From the NCBI GenBank assembly GCA_024274915.1, contig JAJSAC010000012.1:28977-92976 (forward strand): DNA of 64,000 nt, given 5' to 3'. The stretch is from Thermodesulfobacteriota bacterium (GTDB lineage Bacteria; Thermosulfidibacterota; Thermosulfidibacteria; Thermosulfidibacterales; B14-G1). Positions 56,030-64,000 of this stretch are shown here, piece by piece. Numbering within the stretch: position 1 is the first letter of the stretch; every line of letters begins with the position of its first letter. Under the pieces are notes generated by a model. The model was not told where the DNA came from, ran no database searches, and saw only the letters and a list, made by a program, of their open reading frames with translations. The translations under genes and the position numbers were made by a program.

Positions 56030-57151
56030 ATGAGAGACAAAATCCTGAAGTTGCTCTTAGACAACATGGGCCTCAAAGAGGGAGAGAGCCTACTAGTTTT
56101 CACAGATCTCATCTCTAATCGCGAGCCTCGACTGGTTCCCCACCATTTTGCCAGAAGGGAAAGGACTCGCATACTCGCCCAGCAGGTGGCCGAGGTGGCC
56201 CGCTCCATAACAGATAAGGTGATTTACCACGAGTACAAGGCCCTGGGACACCATGGAGTGGAGCCCCCGGCATCCCTGTGGAGGGTTGCATTTGGCAACG
56301 AGAGTGTAGCCGCTCTAGAAGCAAAGGGGCTTCTCTTGCCCCTCTTGAAAAAAGAGGACCACCAACTTTTTTCCCAGGCATTTGAGGTGTTGAAGGAGAC
56401 AGCCCAAGGCGTAATCCAAGTTGTTGTAGCCCTGGCCAACTACTCCACCACCCATACCTCTTTCCGCAAGCTCCTGACAGAGCTGGGAACCCGGTACGCC
56501 AGCATGCCTCTTTTCGACGTAGAGATGCTCAACGCCTCCTTGGACGTGGACTTGAAGAAGCTGGAAAAGGTGACGTTGGGCTTGGCCCAGATCTTGGACA
56601 AGAGCGAGGAGATAAACATCACCGCCCCTAATGGCACGAACCTCACCCTCTCAATAAAGGGTAGAAAAGCTACAGCGGACACGGGTAATCTCTCCTTCCC
56701 CGGCTCCTTCGGTAATCTACCGGCTGGGGAAGCCTTCATAGCTCCCGTGGAGGGTACAGCACAAGGTGTCTTCGTGGCCGAATGGGGTTCCACCCGGAAG
56801 TTGGCGGTCCCCACCTTCTTCCATATTCAAGGAGGCCAGGTGACCAAGGTAGAAGGGGACTCTGGAATTATGCAGTTTTTGGAAGACGTATTCCAGAAAC
56901 ATCCCCTGGCCAGGAACGTCGCCGAGTTGGGTATCGGCACCAACCCCAGGGCTTCCAGACCTGACAATATCCTGGAGGCTGAGAAAATTGCTGGCACTAT
57001 CCACCTGGCTCTAGGTGACAACTCCACCTTTGGAGGCCAAGTGAGAGTTCCTTTCCATCAGGACTTTGTCCTCTTTAAACCCACAGTGAAAGTGACAGGT
57101 CCCCAAGGTGAAAGGGAACTCCTCAGGGAGGGCCGGTGCGTGGAACCATGA
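56030..57151 (+). CDS. M29-like aminopeptidase
   Basis: Protein of 373 residues resembling thermophilic aminopeptidase T-type metalloenzymes. Recognisable parts are MGLKEGESLLVFTD at the start, FGNLPAGEAFIAPVEGTAQG in the middle, AELGIGTNPRA, and the metal-site end GTIHLALGDNSTFGGQV followed by PFHQDFV, which contain the Glu/His/Asp ligands of the family. It removes N-terminal residues from peptides. GGGAGGAGGG precedes the ATG. Its stop overlaps the start of the K+ channel gene. Confidence 0.85.
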   Translation: MRDKILKLLLDNMGLKEGESLLVFTDLISNREPRLVPHHFARRERTRILAQQVAEVARSITDKVIYHEYKALGHHGVEPPASLWRVAFGNESVAALEAKGLLLPLLKKEDHQLFSQAFEVLKETAQGVIQVVVALANYSTTHTSFRKLLTELGTRYASMPLFDVEMLNASLDVDLKKLEKVTLGLAQILDKSEEINITAPNGTNLTLSIKGRKATADTGNLSFPGSFGNLPAGEAFIAPVEGTAQGVFVAEWGSTRKLAVPTFFHIQGGQVTKVEGDSGIMQFLEDVFQKHPLARNVAELGIGTNPRASRPDNILEAEKIAGTIHLALGDNSTFGGQVRVPFHQDFVLFKPTVKVTGPQGERELLREGRCVEP

Positions 57152-58191
57152 AGAAAGACTCCGCCTATAAAACCTATCTATCCACCCTTACCCAGCAATC
57201 CCTCACCCTGGCCATCTTGGTTGCGGCCCTTATTATCCTGGGAGTTACTGGCTACATGTACCTGGAGGGGTGGACCCTTATAGACGCCCTTTACATGACC
57301 ATCATTACCGTGGCCACTGTGGGATTCAAAGAGGTTTATCCCCTCTCTGTTCAGGGCAAGATATTCACCATAGTCCTCATCACCATGGGAGTGGGAGTCT
57401 TTGCTTATGGGGCTGTCACCTTCTCCAGGCTGCTGGTGGAGGGGGAACTCAAGAAAGTTTTTGATAAAAGGAGGCTAGAAAGGGAGATGAAGAAACTTAA
57501 GGACCACGCCATAGTCTGCGGTTTTGGGCGTTTGGGGGAGAAGGTAAGCGAAGAGCTTCACAGAAAGGGGGTTCCTTTTGTGGTTGTGGAGAACGACCCC
57601 AATAGAATTCCCAAGTTAGAGGAGAAGGGATACCTGTACATTGAAGCTGACTCTTCTGACGAGGGAATCTTGGAAGAAGCTGGTATAGTGGACGCTAAAA
57701 TCCTAATAGCCGTAGTGGGGTCCGACGCCGACAACCTGTTCATCACCTTGTCCGCCAGGGAGTTGAACCCCAAACTCCACATTGTAGCCAGAGTAGAAGA
57801 CCCCCAGGCCACTAGGAAGCTCTACAAAGCGGGAGCCAACCGGGTAATCTCCCCCTACGACGTGGGAGCCAGCATGCTGGTCCATGCCGCTCTGAAACCT
57901 GCCGTGACAGACTTCATTGAGCTCACCACCCGTCTGGGCCCCGTCACCCTCATCCTAGAAGAGGTGGTGATTGAAAAAGGCTCGGCTCTAGACGGGGTTC
58001 TCATAAAGGAGTCCAAGATCCGGGAAGATACTGGGGCCATAGTGGTGGCCGTGAGAAAGGCAGACACCTCCAACATCCTGCGTCCAGAGCCGAGCCTAAA
58101 GCTGGAAAAGGGCGATCTCCTGGTGGTGCTGGGTATGAGGGAAGATATAGAGAAATTGGAAGAGTTGGCCAGGACTCCCCACTCCCTATGA
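57148..58191 (+). CDS. Potassium channel with RCK (TrkA-N/TrkA-C) domains
   Basis: Protein of 347 residues: two membrane helices (about 18-38 and 72-95) around a pore loop, then an RCK domain that binds NAD(H) or nucleotides ([18 protein letters not shown]) and a TrkA_C regulatory domain (about 255-340). The pore filter reads [13 protein letters not shown], so TVGF replaces the usual TVGYG; the K+ preference may be changed. The ATG overlaps the aminopeptidase stop. The stop overlaps the convergent lon by 6 bases. Confidence 0.88.
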   Translation: MKKDSAYKTYLSTLTQQSLTLAILVAALIILGVTGYMYLEGWTLIDALYMTIITVATVGFKEVYPLSVQGKIFTIVLITMGVGVFAYGAVTFSRLLVEGELKKVFDKRRLEREMKKLKDHAIVCGFGRLGEKVSEELHRKGVPFVVVENDPNRIPKLEEKGYLYIEADSSDEGILEEAGIVDAKILIAVVGSDADNLFITLSARELNPKLHIVARVEDPQATRKLYKAGANRVISPYDVGASMLVHAALKPAVTDFIELTTRLGPVTLILEEVVIEKGSALDGVLIKESKIREDTGAIVVAVRKADTSNILRPEPSLKLEKGDLLVVLGMREDIEKLEELARTPHSL

Positions 58192-60579
58192 AGGAAGAGA
58201 AGGCCGCTCCTCAGCGGGGGAGTAAACCTCAGGAGGCGGCGCTTCCACTTTTTCCTTCCACGTCCACCCTACCAAAGCCAACTCCAAAACCTGGTCCATG
58301 TGCTCTACCAGAAGAATCTCCAGTCCCCGGCGGATCTCATCAGGCACCTCTTTCAGGTCCTTCCTATTCTCCTCGGGGATGATCACCTTCTTTATGCCGC
58401 TGCGCTTGGCCGCCAAAAGCTTTTCTTTTACGCCACCTATGGGAATCACCTTGCCCCGCAGGGTCACCTCTCCTGTCATGGCCAAATCGGCCCTCACTGG
58501 GATATGGGCCAAAGCAGAAGCCAGGGCTGCAGCAATGGTGATTCCAGCGGAAGGCCCATCTTTAGGAATGGCCCCTTCGGGCAGGTGAATATGGATGTCT
58601 ATTTTCTGGAAGTAATCTGACGATACACCCAGGGATTTGGCCCTGGAACGTACGAAGGTGAGGGCCGCCTTAGCAGACTCCTGCATCACTTCACCCAGTT
58701 TTCCTGTGAGGATCAGGTTTCCCTTGCCCTCCACAACAGCCACCTCCGTGGTAAGGAGTTCCCCTCCGTTCTCTGTCCATGCCAGTCCCTGGACCACGCC
58801 CACCTCGGGTTGGGCCTCCACTATGTTGTGGCGGTACTTGGGCACCCCCAGATACTCCTCCAGCTCGGAGGCGGAGATTCGGATGGGCAAATCATCCGTG
58901 CCTTCCACCAGCCTACGGGCCACCTTTCGGCAGGCCTTGGCCAGCTCCCTTTCCAAGTTCCTCACCCCTGCCTCCCGGGTATACTCCCTGATGATGGTCA
59001 TGATGGCCGAATCCTCCACCACCAACTTGTCTTGGGGAATGCCATGGGCCTTGATCTGCCGGGGTAGAAGGAAGTGACGGGCAATCATCTTCTTCTCGTA
59101 CTCAGTGTAACCTGGGATACGGATGATCTCCATCCTGTCTTGGAGGGGCCGGGGAATGGAGTAAAGGACGTTGGCTGTGGTGATGAAGAAGACTTCAGAA
59201 AGATCAAACTCCACTCCCAGGTAGTGATCGCTGAAAGATGAATTCTGCTCAGGGTCCAACACCTCTAGGAGGGCAGAGGCAGGATCGCCCCGAAAATCAG
59301 AGCTGAGTTTGTCAATCTCATCTAGGAGCATGACCGGATTCTTGGTTCCTGCCCTTTTCATCATCTGGATGATGCGACCGGGGAGGGCCCCCACATAGGT
59401 TCGGCGGTGCCCCCGAATCTCGGCTTCATCCCGGATGCCTCCCAGGCTCACCCGGACGAACCGCCTGCCCATGGCCCGGGCTATGGACTTGCCCAGGGAA
59501 GTCTTACCCACACCGGGAGGACCCACGAAACAGAGGATGGGTCCCTTGTTCTTTTTCACCAGATGTCGCACAGCCAGATATTCAAGAATCCGCTCCTTCA
59601 CCTCTTCTAGGCCATAATGATCTTCATCCAGGACTCTTGCCGCCTCTTTCAGGTCCAGCTTATCCCTGGTTCTCTTGCTCCACGGTAGTGAGATGAGCCA
59701 GTCCAGATAGTTCCTGACCACCGTGGCTTCTGCGGACATGGGGGGCATGAGCTCCAGTTTCTTTAGCTCATCTTCAGCCTTCCTGGCCACGGCCTTGGGC
59801 ATCCTGGCCTTCTTTATCTTCTCCTTCAGTTCCTCTATTTCATTGAGGTCACTTCTACCCAGCTCCTTCTGGATGGCTTTGAGCTGTTCGTTGAGGTAGT
59901 ACTCCCTCTGGTTCTTCTCCATCTGCTTCTTGACCCGGTCCTTTATTCTATGCTCCACCTCCAGGATCTCGTTTTCCAGCTGGAGGTAAGCAAAAATCTT
60001 TTCCAATCTCTCTTTCAAATCTATGGTGGCAAGGATCTCCTGTTTTTCTCGGGTTTTCAAGGACATATGGGAGGCCACCGTATCAGCGAAACGCCCGGGG
60101 TCCTCCATAGCTCCCAAAGAAACCACCACTTCGGAAGGTACCTTGGTGTTTAGGGAGGCATACTTTTCGAAGGCCTCCTTTATTGCCCTCACAAGGGCCT
60201 CTGTTTCAGGGGTTATGAGGAAAGAGTCCTCAAGGGGGAGCACCCTAACTTCCAGGAAGGAAGCTTCCTCCCTGAACTCCAAGATCCTGGCCCTGTGAAT
60301 GGCCTCGACAAGGATCTTTATGGTGCCATCAGGCAGCTTCACATGCTGGATAATAGTGGCTACAGTACCAATACCATAGAGGTCTTGCTCTTGGGGCTCA
60401 TCTACATTGGAATCCTTCTGGGCCACCAAAAAGATCTTCTTGTCCCTTCTCAGGGCATACTCCACAGCCTTGATGGAGTGGGGCCTGCCCACAAAGAGGG
60501 GGGTAATAGAGTGGGGAAAAACCACCAGATCCCTCAAAGGAATTACAGGGTACACAGTATCTTCGCTTCTAAAAAACAT
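58186..60579 (-). CDS. lon: ATP-dependent protease Lon
   Basis: Cytosolic AAA+ protease degrading damaged and regulatory proteins, 797 residues. In order: N-terminal LAN domain ([20 protein letters not shown]), coiled coil, Walker [21 protein letters not shown], sensor regions, and the S16 peptidase with catalytic Ser in [12 protein letters not shown] and Lys in [17 protein letters not shown] 60579 is used; GGAGG is 13 bases upstream, a little far. It ends the tig-clpP-clpX-lon operon, a classic order. Confidence 0.96.
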   Translation of the reverse strand: MFFRSEDTVYPVIPLRDLVVFPHSITPLFVGRPHSIKAVEYALRRDKKIFLVAQKDSNVDEPQEQDLYGIGTVATIIQHVKLPDGTIKILVEAIHRARILEFREEASFLEVRVLPLEDSFLITPETEALVRAIKEAFEKYASLNTKVPSEVVVSLGAMEDPGRFADTVASHMSLKTREKQEILATIDLKERLEKIFAYLQLENEILEVEHRIKDRVKKQMEKNQREYYLNEQLKAIQKELGRSDLNEIEELKEKIKKARMPKAVARKAEDELKKLELMPPMSAEATVVRNYLDWLISLPWSKRTRDKLDLKEAARVLDEDHYGLEEVKERILEYLAVRHLVKKNKGPILCFVGPPGVGKTSLGKSIARAMGRRFVRVSLGGIRDEAEIRGHRRTYVGALPGRIIQMMKRAGTKNPVMLLDEIDKLSSDFRGDPASALLEVLDPEQNSSFSDHYLGVEFDLSEVFFITTANVLYSIPRPLQDRMEIIRIPGYTEYEKKMIARHFLLPRQIKAHGIPQDKLVVEDSAIMTIIREYTREAGVRNLERELAKACRKVARRLVEGTDDLPIRISASELEEYLGVPKYRHNIVEAQPEVGVVQGLAWTENGGELLTTEVAVVEGKGNLILTGKLGEVMQESAKAALTFVRSRAKSLGVSSDYFQKIDIHIHLPEGAIPKDGPSAGITIAAALASALAHIPVRADLAMTGEVTLRGKVIPIGGVKEKLLAAKRSGIKKVIIPEENRKDLKEVPDEIRRGLEILLVEHMDQVLELALVGWTWKEKVEAPPPEVYSPAEERPSLPS

Positions 60580-60601
60580 ACCTATTTGTTTACCTCCTAA
60601 G

Positions 60602-61828
60602 TTATCCGGCCCTCTCAAATAGATATATAGGCTCAGATCTCTTTTTCACCACGTCTTCGTTTATTATGCACTCTTTTATACCATGCTTACCCGAAGGAAG
60701 CTCATACATGATGTCTAGCATCACCTCTTCCGTGATGGCCCTGAGTCCCCTGGCCCCTAGCTTTCTTGCCATGGCCTCCCTGGCAATGAGTCTTAAGGCA
60801 TCTGGAGTAAAGGTGAGCTTTACTCCCTCTAGCTCGAACATGCGCTGATACTGCTTCACCAGAGAATTGGCAGGCTCCGTCAAGACCCTCACCAAGTCAT
60901 CTTCGCTGAGGTCATTCAGAATGGCCACCACAGGGAGCCTACCCACCAACTCGGGGATGAGGCCAAACTTGATAAGGTCGTCGGGCTGGATCAAGGAGAG
61001 CACCTCCTCGGATTTGGTCTTGTCTCTGGCATCCACATCGGCTCCAAAACCGATCACTTTCTTTCCGATGCGGCGTTCTATGATGCGATCAAACCCTACA
61101 AAAGCCCCGCCACAGATGAAGAGAATGTTGCTGGTATCTACCTGGATGGTCTCCTGCTGGGGATGCTTCCTGCCCCCTTGGGGTGGCACATTGGCCACGG
61201 TACCTTCAATGATCTTCAGCAAGGCCTGCTGCACCCCTTCCCCTGACACATCTCGGGTAATACTGGGGTTCTCGCTCTTCCTGGCGATCTTGTAGATCTC
61301 ATCTATGTAAATGATGCCCTTCTCTGCCCGTTCCACATCGTAATCCGCCGCCTGAAGAAGACGCACAAGGACGTTCTCCACGTCTTCGCCCACGTATCCC
61401 GCTTCAGTGAGGGGAGTAGCGTCGGCAATGGCAAAAGGCACGTCCAAGAACTTGGCCAAAGTCTGGGCAAGGAGGGTCTTACCGCAACCGGTGGGACCAA
61501 TCAGGAGTATATTACTCTTCTGGATCTCCACTTCCCCTCCAGTATCCTGGCTGGAGATCCTCTTGTAGTGATTGTACACCGCCACTGAAAGGACCCTCTT
61601 GGCCTTCTCCTGGCCCACCACGTACTTATCCAGGAACTCCTTTATCTCCTTGGGGGTGGGTAGATCCCTGAACCCTTCTTGGTGCTGGTCCTCACTCTCT
61701 TTGATGATCTTGTTGCACAAGGTGACGCACCGATCACAGATGTAGACGCCGGGACCGGCGATGAGCTTCTTCACCTCCCTCTGGCCTTTGCCGCAAAATG
61801 AGCATCTCAAATCGCCTTCTCTAAACAT
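60602..61828 (-). CDS. clpX: ClpX ATPase subunit of the ClpXP protease
   Basis: AAA+ unfoldase that feeds substrates to ClpP, 408 residues. The N-terminal zinc domain has RCSFCGKGQ and ICDRCVTLC; Walker A is in [18 protein letters not shown]; the ClpP-contact IGF loop reads [28 protein letters not shown] follows. It starts 3 bases after the clpP stop. Confidence 0.97.
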   Translation of the reverse strand: MFREGDLRCSFCGKGQREVKKLIAGPGVYICDRCVTLCNKIIKESEDQHQEGFRDLPTPKEIKEFLDKYVVGQEKAKRVLSVAVYNHYKRISSQDTGGEVEIQKSNILLIGPTGCGKTLLAQTLAKFLDVPFAIADATPLTEAGYVGEDVENVLVRLLQAADYDVERAEKGIIYIDEIYKIARKSENPSITRDVSGEGVQQALLKIIEGTVANVPPQGGRKHPQQETIQVDTSNILFICGGAFVGFDRIIERRIGKKVIGFGADVDARDKTKSEEVLSLIQPDDLIKFGLIPELVGRLPVVAILNDLSEDDLVRVLTEPANSLVKQYQRMFELEGVKLTFTPDALRLIAREAMARKLGARGLRAITEEVMLDIMYELPSGKHGIKECIINEDVVKKRSEPIYLFERAG

Positions 61829-61831
61829 CCC

Positions 61832-62443
61832 CTAACCCCTCTTGCCCTTTTTGACCTTGGTCCCCCTCTTTTCCAAGACCCCATCAACTATACCATAATC
61901 CTTGGCCTGAAAGGCGTCCATAAAAAAGTCCCTGTCGGTATCGGTTTTTATCCTCTCATGAGGCTGCCCCGTGTGGGTCACCAGGATGTTCTCCAAAATC
62001 TCCTTCAGCCGTATAATCTCCTTAGCCTGAATCTCCACATCTGTAGCCTGCCCCTCAAACCCACCTATGGGTTGGTGGAGCATTATTCGAGCATGGGGCA
62101 AAGCAAAGCGTTTCCCTTTGGCTCCCGCCGCCAAGAGGACAGCTGCCATACTGGAGGCCTGCCCCACACATATAGTGGACACATCCGGTTTTATATATTG
62201 CATGGTGTCGTATATGGCCAACCCCGCCGTCACCACCCCGCCTGGGGAGTTTATGTACATGTATATATCTTTTTGGGGGTCTTCAGCCTCTAGAAAGAGG
62301 AGCTGAGCCACCACCAAATTCGCCATGTCGTCATTAATGGGAGTGCCTATCAGGATTATCCTGTCCTTCAACAAGCGGGAATAGATGTCGTAAGCCCTCT
62401 CGCCCCTCTCCGTCTGTTCTATGACAATGGGGATCAGACCCAT
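61832..62443 (-). CDS. clpP: ClpP protease subunit
   Basis: Serine peptidase forming the tetradecameric core of ClpXP, 203 residues. Triad: Ser in [15 protein letters not shown], His in [11 protein letters not shown] and Asp in [27 protein letters not shown] precedes them. ATG 62443, one base after the tig stop, has AAGGAG 6 bases upstream. Confidence 0.97.
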   Translation of the reverse strand: MGLIPIVIEQTERGERAYDIYSRLLKDRIILIGTPINDDMANLVVAQLLFLEAEDPQKDIYMYINSPGGVVTAGLAIYDTMQYIKPDVSTICVGQASSMAAVLLAAGAKGKRFALPHARIMLHQPIGGFEGQATDVEIQAKEIIRLKEILENILVTHTGQPHERIKTDTDRDFFMDAFQAKDYGIVDGVLEKRGTKVKKGKRG

Positions 62444-62444
62444 A

Positions 62445-63770
62445 CTATTCTCCTTCGTCCTCTCTTCTGGGTTCTTCGCTTTCAACGACAGGCTCATCTT
62501 GAGAAGCAACAGCCTTTTCCAGCAGGAAATCTAATACCCTCTCATGAAGCATGTCAAGGGAGAGACCCTGGAGCCTGCCCGACCTGTACATGAGATCGGC
62601 CACCTCTTCCAGCGGGCGCTGGAGGCGCTGGGCCACCTTCTCCACTTCCTCCCTGAGGTCGTCTTCCTCCACCTTTATCCCCTCGGTCTGGGCAATTTTG
62701 CCCAGGATATAGGAAAAGCGTACCTCTTTGATAACCTCCTCTTCCAGCTTCTTCCTCTTTTCTTCCCAATCTATGTTGGCTTTATCCGGGTCCATCCCCC
62801 TGAGCCTGAACTTGAACTTCTCATCGTCAAGTCTCTTGGCCACCTTCTCTTCCACCAGACTGGGGGGAATGGGAAAATTGTAGCGGGCCACCAGTCTTTC
62901 TTTGATTTCTTCCACCATCTCCTCCCTGGCCTTGCGGTCGTACTCTGCCTGGAGGTCCTTCCTTACGCTCTCCTTTAAGCTCTCCAGACTGTCGAAGCCC
63001 ATGGATTCAGCAAACTCGTCGTCCAGGGGTGGTAACTCCCTCTTTTTCACCTGGTTCAGGGTGACCACGAAACAGCCCTTCTTGCCGGCTAAGTCCTCGT
63101 CGTAGTGGTCTTCAGGAAACTCCACGTCCACCGAGAAGGTTTCCCCTACCTTGTGACCTAGAATACCCTCCTCAAACCCGGGAATGGTCTCCTTTTTACC
63201 CAAAATTAGGCTCATACCCTGGCCTTCTTTTCCTTCCACCGCCTCACCTTCTATTTCCACATGGTAGTCGATGACCACCAAGTCTCCTTCCCGGGCAACT
63301 CCGTCCTCCCTATCGGAGAGGGTGGCCTTCTGTTCCCTCATCCGTTCCAGGAATCTTTCCACTTCCTCCACGGAGGGGCTGTACCTCTTCGCTTCCACCT
63401 CTAAATCCGTGTACTCTCCCAGCTCAAATTCAGGTTCTGTCTCCACTTCTATGACCATGCAGAATTCTTTACCTTCTTCAAGCTCCACCTGGGGAATCTT
63501 AGGCTCCAGAGCAGGTTTGACACCTGCCTCTTTAATGGCGTTCTCATAGGCCTCGGGTAAAAGCTTCTCCAACACCTGGTCCCTCACGTAGGAACCGAAT
63601 CGCGCCTTGAGAAGGGAAAGGGGAGCCCTGCCAGGCCTAAAGCCGGGGAGCTGGGCTTTCTGTTTAAGTTCTTCATAGATCTCATGGAATTTCCTATCCA
63701 CCTCCTCTTTAGGGACCTCCACCTGGATCTTTTTCTTGCAAGGAGCCACTTCTTCTACCGTCACCTTCAT
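62445..63770 (-). CDS. tig: Trigger factor
   Basis: Ribosome-bound chaperone and prolyl isomerase, 441 residues. The ribosome-binding loop is [17 protein letters not shown]; the PPIase domain has [15 protein letters not shown] and [15 protein letters not shown]; the long helical arms fill the C-terminal half (about 255-430). It is the first gene of the tig-clpP-clpX-lon operon. The ATG follows GGAGGAAGG. A palindromic element lies about 90 bases upstream, so it may sit near the promoter. Confidence 0.96.
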   Translation of the reverse strand: MKVTVEEVAPCKKKIQVEVPKEEVDRKFHEIYEELKQKAQLPGFRPGRAPLSLLKARFGSYVRDQVLEKLLPEAYENAIKEAGVKPALEPKIPQVELEEGKEFCMVIEVETEPEFELGEYTDLEVEAKRYSPSVEEVERFLERMREQKATLSDREDGVAREGDLVVIDYHVEIEGEAVEGKEGQGMSLILGKKETIPGFEEGILGHKVGETFSVDVEFPEDHYDEDLAGKKGCFVVTLNQVKKRELPPLDDEFAESMGFDSLESLKESVRKDLQAEYDRKAREEMVEEIKERLVARYNFPIPPSLVEEKVAKRLDDEKFKFRLRGMDPDKANIDWEEKRKKLEEEVIKEVRFSYILGKIAQTEGIKVEEDDLREEVEKVAQRLQRPLEEVADLMYRSGRLQGLSLDMLHERVLDFLLEKAVASQDEPVVESEEPRREDEGE

Positions 63771-63860
63771 CCTTCCTCCAGCATCTATTAGGATTTTTTC
63801 GGATTCTCTAGGGCTGACAGCTTATTACAGGAAAAGGGGACAAATCAACCAACCACAAAA

Positions 63861-64000
63861 CAGGACTTCCCCCAGTTCTACCCTCAGATGGCAGGGCGGG
63901 GCGTTCCGAGCGCAGAGATGATAGCTCATAGCTCGTAGTTCATGGTTCATAGCTCATAGTTGCTATCAGCCATGAGCCATCAGCTATCAGCCATGGGCAA
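63861..64000. repeat. Palindromic MITE-like element, copy D, cut by window end
   Basis: Left end CAGGACTTCCCCC at 63861, inner GGGCGGGGCGTTC, then 11 heptamers in the same order as copy B. The right half lies outside the window. Confidence 0.85.

Overview
The window reads as dense chromosomal backbone of a diderm (Gram-negative) bacterium. LolA, LptF and LptG, a TonB-family protein and lipoprotein-type signals point to an outer membrane. Frequent AGG/AGA arginine and ATA isoleucine codons, ThyX in place of ThyA, an archaeal-type NMN adenylyltransferase, a membrane pyrophosphatase and an M29-type aminopeptidase suggest a thermophilic or deep-branching, possibly Desulfobacterota-like lineage. 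That placement is inference; no 16S gene is present. There is no phage, integrase, transposase gene or CRISPR array.

Layout. 1-6.6 kb: pyruvate kinase (runs off the left edge), a frameshifted transglutaminase-like secreted protein, a small secreted protein, cmk and a Lon-like protease. 6.7-12.8 kb: phosphohexomutase, a TrmN6-like methyltransferase, recJ, birA and a TonB-family gene on the plus strand. 12.8-20.5 kb: a long minus-strand run of a coiled-coil protein, def, glgA, rpmE, thyX, prfA, an IHF/HU gene, comEC and trpS. 20.6-24.4 kb: purL, a tiny coupled ORF, a metallo-beta-lactamase-fold protein and a lipoprotein. 24.4-31.5 kb: an exonuclease-WYL fusion, a broken HAD gene, a LysE exporter, a GAF-GGDEF protein, then a cluster of a PK C-domain protein, NadM, CinA and ThpR. 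31.5-36.9 kb: ispE, tRNA-Gln, prs, rplY, pth and hppA, preceded by tRNA-Val and tRNA-Asp. 37.2-50.3 kb: ndk-aroE, an ArsR regulator, an ABC1 kinase, an OB-HD nuclease, lactate-utilisation genes with an unusual P-II protein, then rplI-dnaB-lolA-RDD-lptF-lptG. 50.3-64 kb: an aldolase, SRP RNA, tRNA-Ser, a lone peptide permease, MarR, a glycosyltransferase, an aldehyde dehydrogenase, an aminopeptidase, a K+ channel and the tig-clpP-clpX-lon proteolysis operon.

Two things stand out. First, a family of non-coding palindromic elements of about 215-250 bp occurs four times, 11-16 kb apart. Each has CAGGACTTCCCC-type inverted ends, an inner GGGCGGGGC inverted repeat and a core of diverged heptamers (consensus near ATAGCTC) whose two halves are roughly complementary. 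One copy is flanked by an 8-9 bp direct repeat, so these look like transposed MITE-like units with a heptad hairpin. Second, seven conserved genes carry clear lesions: in-frame TAA codons in the HAD, cinA and lutAB genes, one-base frameshifts in the transglutaminase, OB-HD and dnaB genes, and a 26-codon in-frame gap in pyruvate kinase. Because dnaB is normally essential, at least some of these are probably sequence or assembly errors, and reads should be checked before calling decay.

Domain novelties include a LptF permease with an aminopeptidase-N-domain-like (M17_N) head, a DEDDh exonuclease joined to a WYL-like domain, a ComEC whose metallo-beta-lactamase domain lacks its metal ligands, and a P-II protein without the usual T-loop tyrosine in a lactate-utilisation operon.
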